Assembly: GCA_900552255.1 (NCBI GenBank)
Contig: URZF01000084.1
Location: 1-6,786, forward strand
Length of the DNA: 6,786 nt
DNA from: an uncultured Eubacteriales bacterium
Lineage (GTDB): Bacteria; Bacillota; Clostridia; Oscillospirales; CAG-272
Direction: 5' to 3'
Part shown: piece after piece, positions 1 to 6,786 of the stretch
How positions within the stretch are numbered: position 1 is the first letter of the stretch
Layout of the letters: each line of letters opens with the position of its first letter
Translations under genes and position numbers: made by a program
Notes under the pieces: generated by a model
Told to the model about the DNA's origin: nothing
What the model saw: only the letters and a program-made list of their open reading frames with translations
The model's database searches: none

Positions 1-215
1 AAAGCGGATAATACGATCAAACGGTCACTGAGAAAAGAAGAAAGACGGGCTTCCAATGTATTTTCCAAATAAAATCCGGCAATCCCCATGACAAATGAGA
101 AAACGCAAAGGAGAATATTCCATCTGCCGGCTTTTTTTACCGGACACAATGCAAAAAAACAGAATTGCCCGCAGGTTTTCTTGTCGTATACCGTCGTACC
201 GGAAATTTCCATCAT
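1..215 (-). CDS. Unidentified membrane protein, N-terminal part (runs off the window edge)
   Basis: This frame opens with two consecutive ATG codons (215-213 and 212-210) and stays open to the window edge, giving 71 codons and part of a 72nd. I do not recognise the protein. Visible features are a roughly 30-residue polar start with three cysteines (residues 15, 19, 24) and a basic KKAGR stretch (27-31), then one hydrophobic segment (about 33-50, NILLCVFSFVMGIAGFYL) that looks like a transmembrane helix with a cytoplasmic N terminus. A possibly amphipathic stretch follows (51-71). The start overlaps the recX stop as ATGA and is preceded by a strong GGAGG, so translation is probably coupled to recX. 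Base composition is more AT-rich than in the upstream genes. It does not look like the start of RNase Y, a common recX neighbour. A SpoIIM-like or ComEC-like membrane protein is conceivable, but the fragment is too short to say. The reading frame is well supported; the function is unknown. Confidence 0.7.
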   Translation of the reverse strand, partial: MMEISGTTVYDKKTCGQFCFFALCPVKKAGRWNILLCVFSFVMGIAGFYLENTLEARLSSFLSDRLIVLSA

Positions 216-874
216 GATTCCTCCGTGAGAAGCCGCTCTGATGCCGCTTTGATATCCTCATAGGTAAAACCGTACCGCATCAGCGCCGCGACCGTCTTCT
301 GCCTCTGATTTCGGTCTGTCAAAAGCTCCCTTCCGCCCATCATATCCATGCGCTTCGCACAGATTTCGGCAAAATCCTCATCGTCCATCGAAGCCATGAC
401 TTCTTTTATCACATCTCCGTCAAATCCTTTGGCGTAAAGCTCCTTTTTGATGCGGTTTCTGCCGTAGAGCTTCCGTTTCGCCAGTGTTTCCGAGAAAAGC
501 TGCGCGTCGTTTTTTTCATGGATAAACCCATGTGACAGGAGATATTCCACAGCTGCGGATGCCGCCTCTGCGGAATATCCTTTCTGCGCGAGCTTTCTTT
601 TCAGCATTTTCGCCGTATTCTGCGCGTATCCAAGCAAGGACAGTCCCTTTTTGATCGCTGCCGTCTTTTCGATGCAAAAGATCAGTTCATCGCATTGATC
701 CTTGTCAATAACGATCGGAGCTGTAAACTCCCACGGCAGGCCAAGCTCCGCGAGCATTTCCGCCAACAGGCTCCCTTTTAGATTCTGCACAGAATTTCCG
801 CCGCAAATCCGGACGGAAACCGCCGCTTCGGCGCCGCCCGCCGTCGCGCGGAGTTCGGTAACGGTGATTTCCAT
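212..874 (-). CDS. recX: Regulatory protein RecX
   Basis: The gene encodes 220 aa, within the usual RecX size range. RecX binds RecA and its nucleoprotein filament in the cytoplasm and, in characterised bacteria, limits or remodels RecA activity. The three tandem three-helix units of the family can be followed: about residues 69-117 (ending in EYLLSHGFI), 121-161 (DAQLFSETLAKRKLYGRNRIKKELYAKGF) and 164-213 (DDEDFAEICAKR..., ending RYGFTYEDIKAA). The middle unit has the typical G-x-x-R-I-x-x-E-L pattern. A non-repeat N-terminal region of about 65 aa precedes them, as in other Gram-positive RecX proteins. The gene starts 5 nt after the recA stop. No good Shine-Dalgarno sequence lies before the ATG, so translation probably depends on ribosomes finishing recA. 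Its end overlaps the next gene by 4 nt. The adjacency to recA makes the assignment firm. Confidence 0.93.
   Translation of the reverse strand: MEITVTELRATAGGAEAAVSVRICGGNSVQNLKGSLLAEMLAELGLPWEFTAPIVIDKDQCDELIFCIEKTAAIKKGLSLLGYAQNTAKMLKRKLAQKGYSAEAASAAVEYLLSHGFIHEKNDAQLFSETLAKRKLYGRNRIKKELYAKGFDGDVIKEVMASMDDEDFAEICAKRMDMMGGRELLTDRNQRQKTVAALMRYGFTYEDIKAASERLLTEES
219..224 (-). promoter_or_regulatory. Shine-Dalgarno site of the downstream membrane-protein gene
   Basis: The minus strand reads GGAGGA here, inside the last codons of recX. The GGAGG core lies 4 nt before the ATG at 215 and 7 nt before the ATG at 212; the second spacing is closer to optimal. It is the best ribosome-binding site in the window. 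It decides for this frame over the alternative open frame in the same stretch, which starts inside recX at 261 without a comparable site. Confidence 0.7.
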
Positions 875-879
875 ATGGA

Positions 880-2007
880 TCAGTCGTCGTTCTCGATATC
901 GAGAACGCGGATATCGAATTCATCGCCGGCGCCGTCCTCGTCATCCTCCAAGGAATAGGCCTCGCCGGCGGAAAGATCCAGCTCATCTCCGTGCGCCTTG
1001 ATTTTCTCCTCCAGCTCTTTCATCAGCGCGGGACTTGCGGCGATCGCCTTTCTGGCGTTGTCCTTGCCCTGTGCGAGCTTTTCCCCGTTATAGGAGAACC
1101 AAGAGCCGCTCTTCTGCACAAGACCGAGCTCCATCGCGATATCCACGATCTCGCCGGCTTTGGAGATCCCCTTTCCGTAGAGGATGTCAAACTCCGCGAT
1201 ACGGAAAGGCGGCGCGACCTTGTTTTTCACGACCTTGCATTTGACGCGGTTGCCGTATACCTCGTCGCCCTGCTTGAGATTTTCGATCTTGCGCACGTCG
1301 ATTCTCACCGACGAATAGAATTTCAGCGCCCGACCGCCCGGCGTCGTTTCGGGATTGCCGTACATCACGCCGACCTTTTCTCTGAGCTGATTGATAAAAA
1401 TGACAACGCAGTTCGTCTTTGCAATCGACCCGGAAAGCTTGCGCAGCGCCTGGCTCATCAGTTTCGCCTGCAAGCCGACATGGCTGGAGCCCATTTCCCC
1501 GTCGATTTCCTGCTGCGGGACGAGCGCCGCCACGGAGTCCACCACAACGACATCGATTGCACCGGAACGCACGAGCGCATCTGTGATTTCAAGCGCCTGC
1601 TCCCCGCTGTCGGGCTGTGATACCAGGAGATTGTCGATGTTGACGCCGAGCGCCTTTGCATAAACGGGATCGAGCGCATGCTCCGCGTCGATGAATGCCG
1701 CCTCTCCGCCCAGCTTCTGCACCTCGGCTGCGATATGGAGCGCAACGGTCGTCTTACCGGAGGATTCCGGCCCGAAGATCTCTACGATCCTGCCGCGCGG
1801 CACGCCCCCGATGCCGAGCGCGAGATCAAGCGTCAGAGATCCTGTCGGAATCGCCTCTACGTTCATATGCGCGTTTTCGCCGAGCTTCATGATCGTTCCC
1901 TTGCCGAAATCCTTTTCGATCTGGGAAAGCGCCGTTGCGAGCGCTTTTTTCTTGTCCTCGGCGGAAACCGGCGCTACGACCGCGCTTTTTTTCTTTTTAT
2001 CTGCCAT
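880..2007 (-). CDS. recA: Recombinase RecA
   Basis: The gene encodes 375 aa, slightly longer than typical RecA (about 345-355) because of a lysine-rich start ([11 protein letters not shown]) and a long acidic C-terminal tail (about 341-375). RecA is the ATP-dependent strand-exchange protein. It forms filaments on single-stranded DNA and, in other bacteria, triggers LexA self-cleavage. Visible motifs are Walker A GPESSGKT (79-86), the DAEHALDP segment (107-113, with the Glu equivalent to E. coli Glu96), Walker [11 protein letters not shown] (153-162), loop L1 (about 165-178) and loop L2 with [22 protein letters not shown] (204-225). The L1 neighbourhood departs from consensus: [19 protein letters not shown] instead of the usual PKAEIEGEMGDSHVGLQAR, including Lys182 where E. 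coli has Arg169. The start ATG lies 29 nt after the gyrA stop. Shine-Dalgarno candidates are weak: AGGA only 2 nt away and AAAGGA 13 nt away. No LexA box or clear promoter lies in that gap, so it is probably transcribed with gyrBA. Confidence 0.98.
   Translation of the reverse strand: MADKKKKSAVVAPVSAEDKKKALATALSQIEKDFGKGTIMKLGENAHMNVEAIPTGSLTLDLALGIGGVPRGRIVEIFGPESSGKTTVALHIAAEVQKLGGEAAFIDAEHALDPVYAKALGVNIDNLLVSQPDSGEQALEITDALVRSGAIDVVVVDSVAALVPQQEIDGEMGSSHVGLQAKLMSQALRKLSGSIAKTNCVVIFINQLREKVGVMYGNPETTPGGRALKFYSSVRIDVRKIENLKQGDEVYGNRVKCKVVKNKVAPPFRIAEFDILYGKGISKAGEIVDIAMELGLVQKSGSWFSYNGEKLAQGKDNARKAIAASPALMKELEEKIKAHGDELDLSAGEAYSLEDDEDGAGDEFDIRVLDIENDD
888..907. repeat. Perfect 20-bp palindrome at the recA 3' end, potential stem-loop before recX
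   Basis: The sequence CGTTCTCGATATCGAGAACG is its own reverse complement. As RNA it can fold into an 8-bp stem with an AUAU loop. It encodes part of the last residues of RecA (RVLDIEN) and ends 13 nt before the recX ATG. No U-run follows on the minus strand, so it is not a standard intrinsic terminator. The arms are GTTC...GAAC, the opposite order to the Gram-positive LexA box (GAAC-N4-GTTC), so I do not call an SOS operator. A role in setting recX translation or mRNA stability is inferred only. Confidence 0.5.
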
Positions 2008-2036
2008 ATTCCTGTCCCAATCCTTTCTCAGTGTGT

Positions 2037-4577
2037 TCAGATATCGTCGTCGGACGCATCGATTTCTTCTTGCCTGTCCGTCATGATTTCTTCTCCCGTC
2101 TGCTCGGCTTCGCCGACGGCAGCCTCTATCTTCGACGCTTCCTCTTCCTCAGACTTCACCGCCGCAAAGCTGATGATATGCGCGTCCGCGGCCAGCCTCA
2201 TGATGATAACGCCGGCCGTATTGTTTCCCTCATAAACCGGGATTCCCGAAACAGGTGTGCGGATCATCGTTCCGTCGTTTGTGATGATCATAATATCGTC
2301 GTTTTCGCCGACGGAAGCGATCCCCGCAAGATACCCCGTCTTAGCCGTGATTTTCTGGCAGATGATGCCCATCGTTCCGCGGCTGTGCGCCGTATAGATA
2401 TCAAACGAATTGCGTTTTCCGTATCCCTTTTCGGTCAAAGTGATCAGATGACGGTCCTCCTCCACGATCGCCGCGCCGATGACGACATCGTCGCCGCGCA
2501 GCTTGATTCCGCGCACACCGCGCGCCGCGCGTCCCATCACGCGGGCGTCCGTTTCCTTGAAGCGGACGGCTTTCCCCTCGCGCGTGGCAAGAATCACGTC
2601 GTTTTCTCCTGTCGTATGCTTGACAAAAACAAGCTCGTCCCCGTCGTCCAAATGAATGGCTATCTTTCCGCCCTTCCGCTGATATTCAAAATCCTTGATA
2701 TTTGCACGCTTGACGATGCCATGCCTTGTCACCATGACGAAATATTCGTTTTCCTCAAAGCCCGCAACCGAAATGACGGAGGTGATCTTCTCTCCCTCGC
2801 TCATATCGATCACATTCACGATATTGGTACCCTTCGCCGTCCGTGAGGCCTCGGGAATCTGATAGGCTTTTTTCATATAAACTCTGCCCGTATTGGTGAA
2901 CAGAAGCAGACAGCTGTGAGAATCCGCAATGATGACGTCTTCGACGAAATCCTCCTCTTTCGTGGTCATGCCGATGATGCCCTTTCCGCCGCGCTTCTGC
3001 GCGGAATACGTCGCGGCAGGCGCGCGCTTGATGTAGCCCGCGTGCGTCATCGTAATCACACATTCATGCCGTTCGATGAGGTCCTCGTCGATGATATCGT
3101 CGATCGCGGAGGAAATCTCCGTGCGCCGTCCGTCCGAAAATTTCTCCTTGACGGCGAGAAGCTCCTCCTCCAAAATGGATTGCAGCTTGCTCTCGTCCGC
3201 AAGGATCCCTTCGAGCTCCTCGATCAAAGCCAGCTTCGCGGCCAGCTCATCCTCGATTTTGAGCCGTTCAAGTCCTGCAAGGCTTCCGAGCGTCATATCG
3301 ACGATCGCCTGCGCCTGGACCTGTGAGAGGCCGAATCTGCTCACAAGCGCATCCCTTGCATCCTGCTTTGACGAGCTCTTTCGGATGGTGTCGATCACCT
3401 CGTCGATATCGTCGAGCGCGAGCTTGAGTCCTTCGAGAATATGCACTCTTGCGCGCGTTCTGTCGAGCTCAAAGATCGTTCTGCGGCGAATGACGCTCTC
3501 CTGATGCGCGATGTAATGGCGCAGGATATCCTGCAAGCCGAGCAGCTTCGGCTCCCCGTTCACAAGCGCGATCATATTGACGGCGCAGGTGTCCTGAAGC
3601 TGTGTATATTTATAAAGCTGATTGAGAATCACCTGTCCGTTGGCATCGCGGCGGTATTCGATGACGATTTTCATGCCTGCCTTGCCGGATTCGTCGCGGA
3701 TCTCCGTAATGCCGTCGACACGCTTGTCCTTGACAAGCTCCGCGATCGATTCCACAAGCATGCTTTTATTGACCTGATACGGGATCTCCGTCACGACGAT
3801 CCTGCGCTTGTTTTCGTCCACTTCGGCGCGCGCACGCACGATAATGCGTCCCTTGCCGGTCTGATATGCCTGATAAATGCCGGAGGATCCGCAGATAATC
3901 CCGTAAGTCGGGAAGTCCGGTCCCTTGATATAATTCATCAGCTCCGCGACGGTCGCGTCCGGATGCTTCATAAAATAGATCGTGCCGTCGATGACCTCCC
4001 CGAGATTATGGGGCGGCACGTTCGTCGCCATGCCGACGGCGATGCCCACCGAGCCGTTGACAAGAAGATTCGGGAATCTCGACGGAAGCACCTGCGGCTC
4101 TTCAAGGCGGTTGTCGAAGTTCGGATCGAAATCGACGACGTTTTTATCGATATCCGTCATCATTTCATTGGCGAGCCTTGACATTCTCGCTTCCGTATAA
4201 CGGTAAGCGGCGGCGCCGTCGCCGTCCACGTTGCCGAAGTTTCCGTGTCCCTCGACAAGCGGATAACGCATATTGAACGGCTGCGCAAGACGCACCATTG
4301 CGTCGTATACGGAAGCGTCTCCATGCGGATGATAACGGCCGAGCACGTTTCCGACCGTCGTCGCGGACTTGCAGAACGGTCTGTCATAGGTCAGCTTATC
4401 CTGATACATTGCGTAAAGGATTCTGCGGTGGACAGGCTTCAGTCCGTCGCGGACGTCGGGAAGCGCACGCGCCACGATGACGCTCATCGCATATTCGATG
4501 AACGATTTCTGCACGCGCTTTCCCATTTCCACGTCGACTATTTTCTGATTTTCATACGATATGTCTCTGTGTTCCAT
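2037..4577 (-). CDS. gyrA: DNA gyrase subunit A
   Basis: The gene encodes 846 aa, normal for GyrA. With GyrB it forms the A2B2 type II topoisomerase that introduces negative supercoils; GyrA cleaves and rejoins the DNA gate. The N-terminal winged-helix/tower part contains the catalytic tyrosine Tyr127 in RYTEARM and the quinolone-resistance region [10 protein letters not shown] (83-92), where Ala88 matches E. coli Ser83 and Asp92 matches Asp87. A coiled-coil region around 361-480 holds an unusual [12 protein letters not shown] (427-438) where DMRLxxLTGLE is expected. The C-terminal beta-pinwheel (about 500-805) has an intact GyrA box QKRGGKG (527-533), diagnostic of gyrase over topoisomerase IV ParC, plus repeated G-x-x-K-R blade motifs. 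An acidic tail (about 809-846) follows. It lies 39 nt after gyrB. The best ribosome-binding candidate, AAAGGG, sits 12 nt before the ATG, a rather long spacing. Confidence 0.98.
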   Translation of the reverse strand: MEHRDISYENQKIVDVEMGKRVQKSFIEYAMSVIVARALPDVRDGLKPVHRRILYAMYQDKLTYDRPFCKSATTVGNVLGRYHPHGDASVYDAMVRLAQPFNMRYPLVEGHGNFGNVDGDGAAAYRYTEARMSRLANEMMTDIDKNVVDFDPNFDNRLEEPQVLPSRFPNLLVNGSVGIAVGMATNVPPHNLGEVIDGTIYFMKHPDATVAELMNYIKGPDFPTYGIICGSSGIYQAYQTGKGRIIVRARAEVDENKRRIVVTEIPYQVNKSMLVESIAELVKDKRVDGITEIRDESGKAGMKIVIEYRRDANGQVILNQLYKYTQLQDTCAVNMIALVNGEPKLLGLQDILRHYIAHQESVIRRRTIFELDRTRARVHILEGLKLALDDIDEVIDTIRKSSSKQDARDALVSRFGLSQVQAQAIVDMTLGSLAGLERLKIEDELAAKLALIEELEGILADESKLQSILEEELLAVKEKFSDGRRTEISSAIDDIIDEDLIERHECVITMTHAGYIKRAPAATYSAQKRGGKGIIGMTTKEEDFVEDVIIADSHSCLLLFTNTGRVYMKKAYQIPEASRTAKGTNIVNVIDMSEGEKITSVISVAGFEENEYFVMVTRHGIVKRANIKDFEYQRKGGKIAIHLDDGDELVFVKHTTGENDVILATREGKAVRFKETDARVMGRAARGVRGIKLRGDDVVIGAAIVEEDRHLITLTEKGYGKRNSFDIYTAHSRGTMGIICQKITAKTGYLAGIASVGENDDIMIITNDGTMIRTPVSGIPVYEGNNTAGVIIMRLAADAHIISFAAVKSEEEEASKIEAAVGEAEQTGEEIMTDRQEEIDASDDDI

Positions 4578-4616
4578 GAATTTTGAAATCCCTTTCGTTT
4601 TCTCACTTATCGGAGA

Positions 4617-6561
<1,945 letters not shown>

Positions 6562-6576
6562 CATACATGTTCCAAA

Positions 6577-6786
6577 TCAAAGAATATCCTCTGCCCTTTG
6601 GCAGAGCGTTTTCACCGACAGCTGTGAAAAATAAACAGTGTTTTTTCCCTTTACCGCCGTCAAGACGAACGATTTCGGAAGTTCGTGCGTCACATTCACG
6701 GTTTCCCCTCTCTTTTCACAGCCTGAGAGATAATTTTTTGTATTTTTAGATATCGTTACTGTATCCGTGTAGAATATACCGACGAT
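6577..6786 (-). CDS. remB: RemB-like DNA-binding regulator (DUF370 family), C-terminal part
   Basis: An open frame enters at the right edge exactly in codon phase and runs 69 codons to a TGA at 6579-6577; the start lies outside the window. The translation begins IVGIFYTDTVTISKNT and contains ELPKSFVLT and NTVYFSQLSVKTLCQRAED. These match what I recall of the RemB/YaaB family: a DIVGIFD segment near the N terminus, PKS(I/F)VVT in the middle, and YxSPLSxxTLxKRA at the end. RemB is a small DNA-binding protein, known in Bacillus subtilis as an activator of matrix genes, and lies between recF and gyrB in many Bacillota. The position directly before gyrB (31-nt gap) agrees with this. The family normally has about 80-90 residues, so only 10-20 N-terminal residues should be missing. 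The identification is by motif and context, without alignment. Confidence 0.85.
   Translation of the reverse strand: MVGIFYTDTVTISKNTKNYLSGCEKRGETVNVTHELPKSFVLTAVKGKNTVYFSQLSVKTLCQRAEDIL
6589..6606. repeat. Stem-loop at the remB 3' end, upstream of gyrB
   Basis: CTCTGCC and GGCAGAG form a perfect 7-bp inverted repeat around a 4-nt loop. It lies in the last codons of remB and ends 43 nt before the gyrB ATG. On the minus strand it is followed by GATATTCTTTGATTTGG, which is T-rich but has no continuous T-run, so a true terminator is unlikely. It could act as a partial attenuator or an mRNA stability element; this is inference. Confidence 0.35.

Noticed and set aside
126..138. GCCGGC followed by seven T on the plus strand as an intrinsic terminator
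   Set aside because: No stem longer than the 6-bp self-palindrome exists, no plus-strand gene ends there, and the stretch is within the open frame of the minus-strand membrane protein.
25..261. Minus-strand open frame of 78 codons overlapping the recX end and the first part of the next gene
   Set aside because: It starts inside recX without a Shine-Dalgarno site, its translation has no recognisable pattern, and the frame starting at 215/212 has a strong GGAGG, a classic ATGA overlap and a membrane helix.
889..906. GTTC...GAAC palindrome at the recA end as an SOS operator
   Set aside because: Arm order and spacing are wrong for LexA (it needs GAAC...GTTC with a 4-nt spacer), and the site is downstream of recA, not at a promoter.
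1935..2846. Long plus-strand open frame (303 codons) opposite gyrA and recA
   Set aside because: It is antisense to unmistakable gyrA and recA coding sequence, rich in Arg/His/Ala as expected for a shadow frame of GC-biased codons, and has no family motif. The same applies to the plus-strand frames at 991-1620, 3441-4181, 4905-5537 and 5673-6488.
6665..6686. Inverted repeat ACGAAC...GTTCGT in remB as a possible LexA box
   Set aside because: The arms are separated by 10 nt, whereas the Gram-positive LexA box is CGAAC-N4-GTTCG. It lies inside the remB PKSFV codons, so it is probably coincidental.

Overview
The window is one block of six co-oriented genes, all read from the minus strand (right to left as numbered). 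In transcription order they are: remB (3' part), gyrB, gyrA, recA, recX, and the 5' part of an unidentified membrane-protein gene that runs off position 1. The gaps are 31, 39, 29 and 5 nt, followed by a 4-nt ATGA overlap. I see no intrinsic terminator anywhere, so the simplest reading is a single transcription unit. No gene-free stretch exceeds about 40 nt, and I found no RNA gene, mobile element, CRISPR array or plus-strand gene. The long plus-strand open frames are antisense shadows of the GC-rich coding strand.

The organism is most likely a member of the Bacillota, class Clostridia. The RemB (DUF370) family next to gyrB is typical of the replication-origin neighbourhood in Bacillota (dnaA-dnaN-recF-remB-gyrB-gyrA). 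GyrB has the short (~640 aa) Gram-positive architecture, and GyrA and GyrB read like clostridial sequences. GC is moderately high with GC-rich third positions, which would fit Oscillospiraceae, Lachnospiraceae or relatives. The family assignment is an inference.

Functionally, the cluster joins DNA supercoiling (GyrB ATPase/TOPRIM subunit and GyrA cleavage subunit) with homologous recombination (RecA strand exchange and its modulator RecX). It starts with a small DNA-binding regulator of the RemB type. recA follows gyrA by 29 nt, with no recognisable LexA box or room for its own promoter in the gap. This arrangement differs from the familiar cinA-recA context and raises the question of how recA would respond to DNA damage.

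The most notable signals are within the proteins. GyrB departs from family consensus at positions equivalent to E. coli Arg136 (His) and Thr165 (Leu), both in the ATP/aminocoumarin pocket, and at Asp426 (Asn) in the TOPRIM EGDSAGG motif, a known quinolone-resistance position. GyrA has Ala at the Ser83-equivalent QRDR position. RecA has a cluster of changes around DNA-binding loop L1. Two stem-loops sit at the 3' ends of remB and recA, just upstream of gyrB and recX.
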